52,638 nucleotides of DNA from Chitinophagaceae bacterium UBA4857 (lineage in GTDB: Bacteria; Bacteroidota; Bacteroidia; Chitinophagales; Chitinophagaceae): positions 91,526 to 144,163 of the forward strand of contig DHEF01000015.1 of NCBI GenBank assembly GCA_002399735.1, read 5' to 3'. Below, in pieces: positions 8,227 to 16,235 of the stretch. Numbering within the stretch: the first letter of the stretch is position 1; the number at the start of each line of letters is the position of its first letter. The notes below the pieces were generated by a model. It was not told the origin of the DNA, made no database searches, and saw nothing but the letters and a program-made list of their open reading frames with translations. The translations under genes and the position numbers were made by a program.

Positions 8227-8751
8227 TTATGCTTGTTTTACAAATTGTAATTCAGCCTGAATTTTTACATCTTCACTTACCATTACACCGCCGGTTTCCA
8301 ACGCTGCATTCCATGTTAAACCAAAATCTTTTCTGTTTATTTTACCGCTTAACGAAAAACCTGCTTTTTCATTACCCCAGGGATCTTTATTTACACCCTC
8401 TAATGTTACGTCTAAAGAAATAGTTTTAGTTACATCACGAATAGTTAACTCGCCGGTAATTTTTTCATCAGCAGCATTAAAAGAAGCTGCGCTAAAACTA
8501 ATAGTAGGATATTTTTCTACTTCAAAAAAATCAGCACTTTTAAGGTGGGTGTCTCTTTGCTCGTTATTGGTAGAGATGGCGCTTAAATCTGCAGAAAAAT
8601 TAACTTTTGCTGCAGAAAATTTATCATCATCTGATTCCACATCACCACTGATGGCCGGAAATGTACCGGTTACATTAGTGATCATCAAGTGTTTAACTTT
8701 AAACTGTAATTCGCTGTGTGTTGGGTCTAATACCCATTTAGTAGTTGCCAT
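8227..8751 (-). CDS. YceI-family protein
   Basis: A 174-residue YceI-fold protein (lipocalin-like beta barrel that binds polyisoprenoid or similar amphiphiles). Family features: WVLDPTHSELQFKVKHLMI at the start, then VNFSADLSAI, KYPTISFSA, ITGELTIRDVTK and the C-terminal KDFGLTWNAALETGG. There is no signal peptide, so it should be cytoplasmic, unlike the periplasmic E. coli YceI. Its upstream region carries a reasonable Bacteroidota promoter. Ligand and role are not predictable. Confidence 0.92.
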   Translation of the reverse strand: MATTKWVLDPTHSELQFKVKHLMITNVTGTFPAISGDVESDDDKFSAAKVNFSADLSAISTNNEQRDTHLKSADFFEVEKYPTISFSAASFNAADEKITGELTIRDVTKTISLDVTLEGVNKDPWGNEKAGFSLSGKINRKDFGLTWNAALETGGVMVSEDVKIQAELQFVKQA

Positions 8752-8794
8752 AAAATTATTTTTTGCTGTTTGTTGTTTTATTATTTTAACAGAG

Positions 8795-8823
8795 CAAAAA
8801 TACTATGACAAACATAGAGCCAA
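8795..8823 (-). promoter_or_regulatory. Candidate Bacteroidota promoter for the YceI-family gene
   Basis: On the minus strand a TTG (8823-8821) is followed 18 bases later by TATTTTTG (8802-8795), matching the -33 TTG and -7 TAnnTTTG pattern of Bacteroidota housekeeping promoters. The leader would be about 40 nt. Confidence 0.5.
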
Positions 8824-8892
8824 CAATGACCTATCGCAAGAAATAGACTTGATGTAGGTCAATGAATAAAAATTGGGAATATAAAGCTGGTA

Positions 8893-9615
8893 TTAAGCAA
8901 ATAAAGCTTCGGCAACCGGTACCGTTTCCGGTTTACCTACATCAACCCATTTATCGCCGCTATGGTCAAAACCCGCTATCAGGTGGCCTTTAGCTAATGA
9001 CAAGTATGCATCCACCAACGAAAATTTACCTTGTAAACGCAGATAGTTAAAAAACTCGTAATTAAAAATACTAATGCCACTAAAGGCTTTATTGCTGCCG
9101 CCCATTGTTGGTATAGACATACGCTCTTCGCCTGTTTGTAAATTACGCCAACCGGTTAAGCGGTTATACTCGTCAAACACAAAACAGCGGCTTGTTTTTC
9201 TATCGCTTACAGCCAGGCTTATTAATGATTGATTTTGCTGATGAAAATTATAAAAGGCCGTTATATCCAATGTGGTAAGAATATCTACATTGATGGTTAA
9301 AAAACTTTCACCCGGTATTAAATAATCTTTTGCTTTTAATAGTCCGCCACCAGTTTCCAATACAACATCCTGTTCATCACTTATAATCACCTCACTACCC
9401 CATCCATTATTTTGTTGTAAAGCCTCTATTATCTGCGGTGCAAAATGATGCACATTTACAATCACACGTTTAATACCAAACCCTTGTAAATATTCAATAT
9501 TACGTTGCAGCAAACTTTTCCCGTTTATTACTGCCAATGCTTTAGGGTGGTTATCCGTCCACGGTTTAAAACGAGTACCTAAGCCGGCGCAAAATATCAT
9601 GGCTGTTTGTAGCAT
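8893..9615 (-). CDS. MurU-like sugar-1-phosphate nucleotidyltransferase
   Basis: A 240-residue nucleotidyltransferase. The N-terminal signature AMIFCAGLGTRFKPWTD continues with HPKALAVINGKSLLQ (the lysine contacts the sugar phosphate), then VLETGGGLLKA, the metal-binding NVDIL, and the C-terminal KWVDVGKPE. Short NTases of this type include N-acetylmuramate-1-phosphate uridylyltransferase (MurU), mannose-1-phosphate guanylyltransferases and HddC-like enzymes. The gene directly upstream on the same strand encodes an AmgK-like kinase fused to a RapZ C-terminal domain. AmgK (sugar kinase) and MurU act consecutively in peptidoglycan-sugar salvage to UDP-MurNAc, so MurU is the preferred call. Substrate assignment is inference from that context. 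Confidence 0.78.
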   Translation of the reverse strand: MLQTAMIFCAGLGTRFKPWTDNHPKALAVINGKSLLQRNIEYLQGFGIKRVIVNVHHFAPQIIEALQQNNGWGSEVIISDEQDVVLETGGGLLKAKDYLIPGESFLTINVDILTTLDITAFYNFHQQNQSLISLAVSDRKTSRCFVFDEYNRLTGWRNLQTGEERMSIPTMGGSNKAFSGISIFNYEFFNYLRLQGKFSLVDAYLSLAKGHLIAGFDHSGDKWVDVGKPETVPVAEALFA

Positions 9616-9702
9616 GTGAAGTAAAAATTAAAAAGTAAAAATTAAAAATAGCAGATTGTTAGTGTATCTTATTCTGCTAATTTTTTCTCAAATCTCAAAT
9701 CC
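9616..9702. repeat. AT-rich low-complexity spacer repeat
   Basis: Bases about 9618-9641 contain AGTAAAAATTAAAAAGTAAA-AAT, found again as an identical 22-23 nt run at about 40793-40815 and in looser form at about 18553-18582. It lies between the nucleotidyltransferase and kinase-fusion genes. No gene present. Confidence 0.55.
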
Positions 9703-11154
9703 TTATCCATTTATCCAATTTTTCTCATCCTGAATCATATGCGACAACTCCACCTTTACTTTAAACTTATTACGTAAATGTCGGGCCATTGCATCGGCAG
9801 CGTATACGCTACGGTGTTGGCCTCCGGTACAACCAAACGATACCATCAGGCTGTCAAATTCACGTTGAATATATTGCTCCACCGTCATGTCCACAATATC
9901 AAAAACACTGTTTAAAAACTCCGGCATTTTTGTTTGTTGCTCCAGGTAATCCATCACCTCTTTATCACGACCGGTTTTTGTTTTCATACTTTCCACTCGT
10001 CCGGGATTTAAAATACCACGGCAGTCAAACATAAAACCACCACCGTTTTCTGTAGTGTCTTGTGGCAATTGTTTTTTAAACGAGAAACTGCAAATTTTTA
10101 TAACCAATGGTGTAGATTCATCTGCCTGCGTTGGTGTAAACTGTGCAATCACTTCATCGGCCACACATAAATCCAATACCTTTTTAAACTCCGGCACGGC
10201 TATGCCCAGGTTTTGGTTTTCAGAAAAATCACGCAGGTTTTTTAGCGCTTGCGGAATACTGGTTAAAAACTGAGCCTTACGTTCAAACAAACCACGGAAA
10301 CCATACGCACCCAAAACTTGTAACAAACGTATTAACACATAACCGTTGTACTGATTTTGAAAAAGATTTCTATCCAACGGTTCGCCAATTAACTCTTCAA
10401 AACTAGTCATGTAATCTTCCAACAAATTGTCTTTCCATTCTGTTGGTAAATTAGCACGGGCCTGCCACAACATAGATGCTACATCATATTGCGGTGCACC
10501 TTTCATACCACCCTGATAATCTATAAAATGTACACTATCATCTTCGCTAACCATTATGTTCCGGCTTTGAAAATCGCGGAACATAAAGTATTTATATTCT
10601 GTACGGGTTAGGTAACCACTCAGTGCTTCAAAATCATCAATTAGTTTTTGCTTATCGTATGGTTTACGCAAAGCATCTAAAAAATAATATTTAAAATAAA
10701 GCAAGTCGGCCATAATAGCCTGCTTACCAAACTCACTGTTGGTTAAACTTTTTTTATAGTCAAGTCCTTTATCACCTTTTACTTGCAGTGTAGCCAACTC
10801 ACTTAAACTCTTTTTAAATAAGCCGTACACATTATCGCAAAAACCTTCTTTCTCCAAACGATTTAATAAAGACACATCACCAAAATCTTCCTGCAAATAA
10901 TAAGCACCATCATCGCTGAAAGCAAATATTTTAGGTACCGACAGATTTTTATCGTTAAAGTGATTGGTAAAATAACGGAACGTATCGTTCTCTTTTAAAT
11001 TAGCACCATAGGTACCAATATAAGTTTTCTCCTTTCCATGTATTCTAAAATAGCGGCGTTCACTACCCGATTGTGGTAACACATCTACCGATACAGGCTC
11101 CTCATTTTTCCATGAGTAATACAGTTGCTTAATGGCATCTAACATTTCTTGCAT
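9703..11154 (-). CDS. AmgK-like phosphotransferase fused to RapZ C-terminal domain
   Basis: Two-domain protein of about 483 residues. The first about 330 are an aminoglycoside-phosphotransferase fold of the AmgK (MurNAc/GlcNAc anomeric kinase) type: SGSERRYFRI near the start, YYLQEDFGDVSLL, the catalytic loop FRDFQSRNIMV and the metal-binding FIDYQGG. The last about 140 are the RapZ C-terminal domain: FMFDCRGILNPG, FGCTGGQHRSVYAADAMA and VELSHMIQDE. The RapZ N-terminal P-loop kinase is absent. The RapZ C-terminal domain binds glucosamine-6-phosphate in E. coli, so an amino-sugar sensor may control the kinase. The start is placed at 11154 because codons upstream run into a dispersed repeat (11237-11259) and look non-protein; 11145 and 11172 are alternatives. 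Confidence 0.85.
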   Translation of the reverse strand: MQEMLDAIKQLYYSWKNEEPVSVDVLPQSGSERRYFRIHGKEKTYIGTYGANLKENDTFRYFTNHFNDKNLSVPKIFAFSDDGAYYLQEDFGDVSLLNRLEKEGFCDNVYGLFKKSLSELATLQVKGDKGLDYKKSLTNSEFGKQAIMADLLYFKYYFLDALRKPYDKQKLIDDFEALSGYLTRTEYKYFMFRDFQSRNIMVSEDDSVHFIDYQGGMKGAPQYDVASMLWQARANLPTEWKDNLLEDYMTSFEELIGEPLDRNLFQNQYNGYVLIRLLQVLGAYGFRGLFERKAQFLTSIPQALKNLRDFSENQNLGIAVPEFKKVLDLCVADEVIAQFTPTQADESTPLVIKICSFSFKKQLPQDTTENGGGFMFDCRGILNPGRVESMKTKTGRDKEVMDYLEQQTKMPEFLNSVFDIVDMTVEQYIQREFDSLMVSFGCTGGQHRSVYAADAMARHLRNKFKVKVELSHMIQDEKNWING

Positions 11155-11470
11155 CCGGCAAATATATTTCATATCTGCTATCTTATAAAACAAGGGGCAA
11201 TAACATTTTTTATTGTCCCGGCTTAAGCATAAATGGCATCGTTCCTTGCACTCTTCAACGTCCGGTAACGGCGAAGCCCTCATTTAGGCTATTAACAATA
11301 TAAATGAACTAAATAATTCTATTGGGCATTGTGTAAGTGTCTGATAATTTTGCATAAAGGTTTTAATGCCGGCGTAAAATAAAGAATGAAAAATCTCGCA
11401 ATAAAGACTCATTCCCCTCCTTGGAGGGGCGATTTAAGGAAAACTTAAAAGTATAAAACGTTGGGGTGGG

Positions 11471-11543
11471 TTGCTGATTAGCGAACAGAAAGTACAAGAG
11501 TGCGACGCAAGAGCAGCCCAATCAAGGGAGGGACGATGATAAC
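11471..11543 (+). repeat. Mosaic intergenic repeat copy
   Basis: Forward copy: TTGCTGATTAGCGAACAGAA, then ACAAGAGTGCGACGCAAG, the optional insert AGCAGCCCAATCAAGGGA, and GGGACGATGATAAC followed by an A run. It shares its core with 36032-36105 and 48505-48580, but with the roughly 17-nt insert inside the core that is also seen at 41463-41534 and 47712-47782. Confidence 0.75.
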
Positions 11544-11593
11544 AAAAAAAATTTATAGTTTAACATTTACACTAACACTCATTAGTTTTTAGT

Positions 11594-11601
11594 TAAATTT
11601 G
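11594..11601 (+). promoter_or_regulatory. Candidate -7 box for the acyl-CoA mutase genes
   Basis: TAAATTTG matches the Bacteroidota -7 consensus TAnnTTTG and lies 26 bases upstream of the ATG at 11628. No clean -33 element was recognised. Confidence 0.4.
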
Positions 11602-11627
11602 CCAACTAAACAACTTATACATTGCTC

Positions 11628-13043
11628 ATGTCAAAAATAAGAATTGTAACTGCCGCTTCGCTGTTTGACGGACATGATGCCGCCATTAACATTATGCGCC
11701 GCATTATGCAAAGCAAAGGGGCCGAAATTATACACCTGGGCCACAACCGTAGTGTGCATGAAATTGTAGAATGCGCTATTGAAGAAGATGCACATGGCAT
11801 TGCTATTACCAGTTACCAAGGCGGGCATGTTGAGTTTTTTAAATACATGAAAGACCTGCTGAATGAAAATGGTTGCGGACATATAAAAATTTTTGGTGGT
11901 GGTGGTGGTACTATTCTGCCACAGGAAATTGACGAGTTACATCACTATGGTATTCATAAAATTTATAGTCCGGACGATGGCCGCAAACTTGGTTTAGAAG
12001 GCATGATACAGGAAGTAATTGATGCCTGTGCTCCCGGCGAAAATAAAGAAGGTGCAAAAAATAATTTTTGGCAGGCACCCAAAAACTGGGAAAGTAAACT
12101 ACCCTTACAAGAAGTAAAAGATATAAGAAAAATTGCCCGTGCCATTACCTTATGTGAATTAGGAATGGAAGTGCCGGAAAATTTTATTGCAGATGAATCA
12201 ACCGGTGCAGTTGTATTAGGTTTTACAGGTACAGGTGGCGCCGGCAAATCATCAGTAACGGATGAGTTTGTACGCCGATACTTAAACAACTTTACCGATA
12301 AAACGGTTGCGGTTATTTCGGTAGATCCATCGAAGAAAAAAACAGGCGGTGCGTTATTGGGCGATAGGATAAGAATGAACGCCATATCTCACACAAGAGC
12401 CTACATGCGTAGTATGGCCACCCGTGATGATAACACGGCACTTAGCGGCTATGTACAGGAAGCTATTGATATATGCAAAAAAGCGGGTTACGATTTAGTA
12501 ATTCTTGAAAGTGCCGGTGTAGGACAAAGTGATGCATCTATTTTAGATTATTGCGACCTGAGTATGTATGTAATGACGCCGGAGTATGGTGCTGCATCGC
12601 AGTTAGAAAAAATAAATATGCTTGATTATGCCGATGTAATATGCATTAACAAATTTGACAAAGCAGGTGCATTGGATGCGTATAACGATGTATGCAAACA
12701 ATACAAACGCAACCACCAATTATTTGCAGCTAAAAACGAAGATGTACCGGTAGTTGGCACCATTGCATCACAATTTAATGATGCCGGTATAACTAAACTG
12801 TTTACTAAACTATTGCAGGTAATACAAGAAAAAACCGGCAAAACATTTGGAGAAATAAGTGCATCAACTGATGGTGAAGCAACCACCAAAAGCCTGGTAA
12901 TACCTGCAAAAAGAGTACGTTACTTATCGGAAATAACCGATGCTATACGTGGCTACAACAAATGGGCAAACGACCAAAGTGATATTGCCACCAAGCTATA
13001 CCAGTTGAACGGTACTATTGAAATGATGGAAAAAGAAAAGTAA
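11628..13043 (+). CDS. IcmF-type mutase, B12-binding and G-protein chaperone part
   Basis: N-terminal half of an isobutyryl-CoA mutase fused (IcmF)-type system. Residues 1-135 are a B12-binding domain: DGHDAA with H16 as the expected cobalt ligand, TSYQGGH and FGGGGGTILP. From about residue 165 a MeaB/MeaI-type GTPase domain follows: P-loop GTGGAGKS (201-208), VISVDPSKKKTGGALLGDR, ESAGVGQSD and NKFD for guanine recognition. Such GTPases load and protect adenosylcobalamin. In typical IcmF the catalytic barrel continues in the same chain; here it is a separate gene 38 bases downstream in another frame. The start is the ATG at 11628, two codons inside a longer TTG-initiated frame; product 471 residues. 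Confidence 0.9.
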   Translation: MSKIRIVTAASLFDGHDAAINIMRRIMQSKGAEIIHLGHNRSVHEIVECAIEEDAHGIAITSYQGGHVEFFKYMKDLLNENGCGHIKIFGGGGGTILPQEIDELHHYGIHKIYSPDDGRKLGLEGMIQEVIDACAPGENKEGAKNNFWQAPKNWESKLPLQEVKDIRKIARAITLCELGMEVPENFIADESTGAVVLGFTGTGGAGKSSVTDEFVRRYLNNFTDKTVAVISVDPSKKKTGGALLGDRIRMNAISHTRAYMRSMATRDDNTALSGYVQEAIDICKKAGYDLVILESAGVGQSDASILDYCDLSMYVMTPEYGAASQLEKINMLDYADVICINKFDKAGALDAYNDVCKQYKRNHQLFAAKNEDVPVVGTIASQFNDAGITKLFTKLLQVIQEKTGKTFGEISASTDGEATTKSLVIPAKRVRYLSEITDAIRGYNKWANDQSDIATKLYQLNGTIEMMEKEK

Positions 13044-13081
13044 TTATTGCGATTGCACTCGTTAATTAAAACAACAACTAT

Positions 13082-15040
13082 ATGCCCTTACAAGCATTAA
13101 AAAATAAACAAGAGGAATTAGAAGCAAAACTGGAACCCGCTGTAAAAAAGTTATTGGATCAGTGGAAGGATTTGCAGGATAAATACGGCAAAGATATTTT
13201 TGAATATACGGTTAGAGATAAAGTAATTAAACAGGATTTAATTACCACATCGTTAAGCGGTACAAAAATTAAAAAAGTGGTATTGCCGCGTTATAAAGAC
13301 TGGGGCGATATTTTACAATGGATGTTACAGGAAAATGTTCCGGGTGAGTTTCCTTACACATCCGGTGTGTTTGAGTTAAAACGCCAGGGCGAAGATCCAA
13401 CAAGGATGTTTGCCGGCGAAGGCGGACCTGAACGTACCAATAAACGTTTTCACTATGTAAGTAACGAGCAACCTGCCAAACGTTTATCCACCGCATTTGA
13501 TAGTGTTACTTTGTATGGTGAGGATCCAGGTCATCGTCCGGATATATATGGTAAAATTGGCAATAGCGGTGTAAGCATTGCCACAGTTGATGATGCTAAA
13601 AAACTATACAGTGGTTTTGATTTGTGCGATCCGAAAACCTCAGTGTCCATGACTATTAATGGACCGGCACCCATGTTATTGGCTTTTTTTATGAATGCAG
13701 CCATTGACCAGCAATGTGAAAAATGGATAAAAGAAAATGGGAAAGAAAGTTTGCTGCAAGAAGCTTTTGAAAAAAAATATGCTCGCTTACCAAAACCATC
13801 TTATTACAACCCGGCATCGCCAGAACGTTTACCCGAAGGCAACAGCGGCCTAGGCCTTGCTATGCTTGGCTTAAGTGGTGATGAAGTATTACCACAAGAT
13901 GTTTATGCGCAAATTAAAGCCCATGCATTATCGCAAGTGCGTGGCACGGTACAGGCCGATATTTTAAAGGAAGACCAGGCACAAAACACCTGCATCTTCT
14001 CCACCGAGTTTGCCTTAAAATTAATGGGTGATGTACAGGAATATTTTATTGAACAAAAGGTTCGCAACTTTTATAGTGTAAGTATCAGTGGTTATCATAT
14101 TGCCGAAGCAGGTGCCAACCCAATTACACAGTTGGCACTTACGCTGGCAAATGGCTTTACCTATGTTGAGTATTATTTACACCGTGGTATGCATATTGAT
14201 GATTTTGCACCTAACTTATCATTTTTCTTTAGCAATGGTATGGACCCTGAATACAGTGTTATAGGCCGTGTTGCCAGACGTATTTGGTCCAAGGCTATGA
14301 AATATAAATACAATGGTAACGACAGGTCGCAAAAACTAAAATACCATATTCAAACCAGTGGTAGAAGTTTACACGCACAGGAAATTGACTTTAACGATAT
14401 ACGTACTACGTTACAAGCGCTGTATGCCATATACGACAACTGTAACTCCTTACATACAAACGCATACGACGAAGCCATTACCACACCCACCGAAGAAAGT
14501 GTACGCCGTGCAATGGCTATACAATTAATTATTAACCGTGAGTTTGGTGCGGCTAAAACTGAAAACTTTATGCAGGGCAGTTTTGCTATGGAAGAACTAA
14601 CTGACCTGGTGGAAGAAGCGGTGTTGACAGAATTTGATCGTATAAACGAACGTGGTGGTGTGCTTGGTGCCATGGAACGTATGTACCAACGTAATAAAAT
14701 ACAGGAAGAAAGTTTGCATTACGAAATGCAAAAACATACCGGCGAATATCCCATTGTTGGTGTAAATACCTTTTTGAATAAAAAGGGCAGCCCTACCGTT
14801 ATACCCACCGAAGTAATACGCAGTACCAGAGAAGAACGTGAACAGCAAATACAAAACCTGCAAGCATTCTGGAAACGTAATGAAGCTCAATCTGCACAGG
14901 CATTACAAACCTTGAGAGAAGTAGCTATAAATAATGGAAACCTGTTTACGCAGTTAATGGAAACGGTGAAATATTGTTCGTTGGGACAAATTACACATGC
15001 GTTGTACGAAGTAGGTGGCCAGTATAGAAGGAATATGTAA
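13082..15040 (+). CDS. IcmF-type acyl-CoA mutase, catalytic TIM-barrel subunit
   Basis: A 652-residue substrate-binding and catalytic part of an adenosylcobalamin-dependent acyl-CoA mutase. The block YTSGVFELKRQGEDP to GPERTNKRF (residues 92-121), containing the GVF and EDPTRMFAGEG signatures, is of the IcmF (isobutyryl/n-butyryl-CoA) type rather than the TMYANRPWT of methylmalonyl-CoA mutase. Further family motifs are SVSMTINGPAPMLLAFF, QVRGTVQADILKEDQAQNT, SISGYHIAEAGANP and HIQTSGRSLHAQE. The first about 60 residues are helical and charged and correspond to the linker that joins GTPase and barrel in fused IcmF. The two genes together give 1123 residues, about the size of fused IcmF. They presumably assemble after translation. 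The substrate remains inferred. Confidence 0.88.
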   Translation: MPLQALKNKQEELEAKLEPAVKKLLDQWKDLQDKYGKDIFEYTVRDKVIKQDLITTSLSGTKIKKVVLPRYKDWGDILQWMLQENVPGEFPYTSGVFELKRQGEDPTRMFAGEGGPERTNKRFHYVSNEQPAKRLSTAFDSVTLYGEDPGHRPDIYGKIGNSGVSIATVDDAKKLYSGFDLCDPKTSVSMTINGPAPMLLAFFMNAAIDQQCEKWIKENGKESLLQEAFEKKYARLPKPSYYNPASPERLPEGNSGLGLAMLGLSGDEVLPQDVYAQIKAHALSQVRGTVQADILKEDQAQNTCIFSTEFALKLMGDVQEYFIEQKVRNFYSVSISGYHIAEAGANPITQLALTLANGFTYVEYYLHRGMHIDDFAPNLSFFFSNGMDPEYSVIGRVARRIWSKAMKYKYNGNDRSQKLKYHIQTSGRSLHAQEIDFNDIRTTLQALYAIYDNCNSLHTNAYDEAITTPTEESVRRAMAIQLIINREFGAAKTENFMQGSFAMEELTDLVEEAVLTEFDRINERGGVLGAMERMYQRNKIQEESLHYEMQKHTGEYPIVGVNTFLNKKGSPTVIPTEVIRSTREEREQQIQNLQAFWKRNEAQSAQALQTLREVAINNGNLFTQLMETVKYCSLGQITHALYEVGGQYRRNM

Positions 15041-15079
15041 CTGTGATAATAGCTGATATATAAAGTGTGTTTTATTTTT

Positions 15080-15175
15080 GTCACCAACGTTCTACCCCCT
15101 GATTGGGCTGATGTTGCGACGCTCCGTTCATCGTTCCGTTCGCTCATCATCATCGTGTTATGCGACGTTCGCTCA
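15080..15175 (-). repeat. Mosaic intergenic repeat copy
   Basis: Reverse copy in the gene-free stretch 15041-15463. On the minus strand: GCGAACGTCGC, AACACGATGATGATGA, GCGAACGGAACGATG, AACGGAGCGTCGCAAC, CAGCCCAATCAGGGGG and ACGTTGGTGACAAAAA. It is the fullest version of the left-hand modules. Confidence 0.75.
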
Positions 15176-15180
15176 GCTAT

Positions 15181-15227
15181 GCGAAACTTAAAGTTTCGTA
15201 TTATTATGCTATCGCTTTTAGCGATTA
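15181..15227 (-). repeat. GCGAAAC/CGATAGCAT repeat, copy 1
   Basis: GCGAAACTT-AAAGTTTCG hairpin (15181-15198) followed by ATGCTATCGC and TTTTAGCGATTA. It is the reverse complement of blocks at 28587-28640 and (degenerate) 29098-29130, with the same order: TAATCGnnAAAGGCGATAGC, AT-rich link, GCGAAAC hairpin. Confidence 0.6.
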
Positions 15228-15250
15228 GTTAAAGCTTTTCTTATTGAAGT

Positions 15251-15352
15251 AAATGGTTAAAACCATTAATAATATTATTGCAATGTCATAGCCCACGGTT
15301 TAAACCGTGGGCTATGATTCTATAAGAGGTATAGCAATGGTTTTAACCATTT
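15251..15352. repeat. 102-bp nested-palindrome (REP/MITE-like) element
   Basis: Perfect 17-bp terminal inverted repeats, AAATGGTTAAAACCATT (15251-15267) and its complement (15336-15352), flank a perfect 32-bp palindrome at 15286-15317 whose arms read TCATAGCCCACGGTTT and AAACCGTGGGCTATGA. The terminal repeats are themselves near palindromes. No coding capacity. The structure resembles REP-type palindromes or a short MITE. It lies between the mutase gene and a lipoprotein gene, and only one copy is in this window. Confidence 0.8.
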
Positions 15353-15463
15353 ATAGTTGATGTTGATATCCTTAGTGTATGTACCTAAAAAGATGAATTT
15401 CCAAACAACAACTATCAACGTTTAATACATTTTCTTATATTAGCTAAAACAAGAACCCCCACC

Positions 15464-16156
15464 ATGCGCAAAACTAACACCCTGTACCTGCTTATATTTA
15501 TGGTTGTAGCCATAACTGCTACCAGTTGCTCCACTTCAAAACGGGTTGATAAAGGCATAAAAAAATATTATGCTAATACTATTCCTGAAAAAATAAAAGG
15601 AAACGATTATATCAGTTTTAATGTAGAAAACACTTTACCAGCTAATGTAATTTCCGAAACAAAAAAGACAAAAAATAAACTATTGCCGGCATTGTTTTAT
15701 TGGAAATGGCGAACAGAAAATACTTCTGTCATTAACAATATGATGCCTATACAATATTTCACCAGTAGTTTTGTTGCGGCAGCTAATAGCAAAAAAATTA
15801 AAGACAAGTTAAATGGAGGCACACTGGCAATAACCGTAAAAGAAAATCCTTCCAACTTTGTATATGTTGATGATGGCTGGATGGTGTTTGTGTTATTAGC
15901 TTATTTTGGTAAAGAAAGTATTACCATCGAACCCAGTAACACTAAGTTCTCAGTAAACTATTCCATCAGCTATCCGTCCGGAGAAACAAAAACAGGCCTA
16001 ATCAGTACCTACAATATCAATCGTGAAAAAGCACCACGTTATTTTCAAAATGTAAAAGGATTTACCCGGGAATATTTAGCCAGTTGCGACAATAATATAA
16101 AAGCGATGGCTAAGGATTTGGTGAATGATTTGGTTGTTCAGTTAGTGACTGACTAA
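15464..16156 (+). CDS. Lipoprotein of unknown function
   Basis: A 230-residue protein I do not recognise. The N-terminus MRKTNTLYLLIFMVVAITAT is a lipoprotein signal peptide ending in TSC, with cysteine 22 as the probable lipidated residue, so it should sit in a membrane facing the periplasm. The mature part has mixed composition, a KKTKNKLLPALFYWKWRTEN segment that follows a predicted strand, and a C-terminal DNNIKAMAKDLVNDLVVQLV helix. No catalytic motif is visible. It stands alone: the upstream 423 bases hold only repeats, and a convergent pgl gene follows behind a terminator. Confidence 0.75.
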   Translation: MRKTNTLYLLIFMVVAITATSCSTSKRVDKGIKKYYANTIPEKIKGNDYISFNVENTLPANVISETKKTKNKLLPALFYWKWRTENTSVINNMMPIQYFTSSFVAAANSKKIKDKLNGGTLAITVKENPSNFVYVDDGWMVFVLLAYFGKESITIEPSNTKFSVNYSISYPSGETKTGLISTYNINREKAPRYFQNVKGFTREYLASCDNNIKAMAKDLVNDLVVQLVTD

Positions 16157-16178
16157 ACAACTCTATACTTGAAATAAA

Positions 16179-16216
16179 AAGGCCTTTATCCACACGAGTG
16201 TTATGATAAAGGCCTT
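16179..16216. terminator. Bidirectional intrinsic terminator
   Basis: Perfect 12-bp stem AAGGCCTTTATC / GATAAAGGCCTT with a 14-base loop, between the convergent lipoprotein and pgl genes; A-rich on the left and T-rich on the right. Confidence 0.85.
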
Positions 16217-16235
16217 CATTTTATATAGAAATAAT

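Larger units (their letters stand above)
11155..11627. repeat. Repeat-filled divergent spacer
   Basis: No gene. It contains a partial mosaic repeat (11237-11259, CATCGTTCCTTGC joined to ACTCTTCAAC), the fragment CTATTGGGCATTGTGTAAG (11319-11337), and a hairpin CCCCTCCTTGGAGGGG (about 11414-11429). The usual GGGGTGGGTT tail of that hairpin is displaced about 30 bases. A complete mosaic copy lies at 11471-11543. Confidence 0.6.

Noticed and set aside
11155..11283. N-terminal extension of the kinase/RapZ-C fusion
   Set aside because: The extra codons include part of a dispersed repeat and a cysteine-rich, non-family sequence. A start at 11154 fits the kinase fold better.
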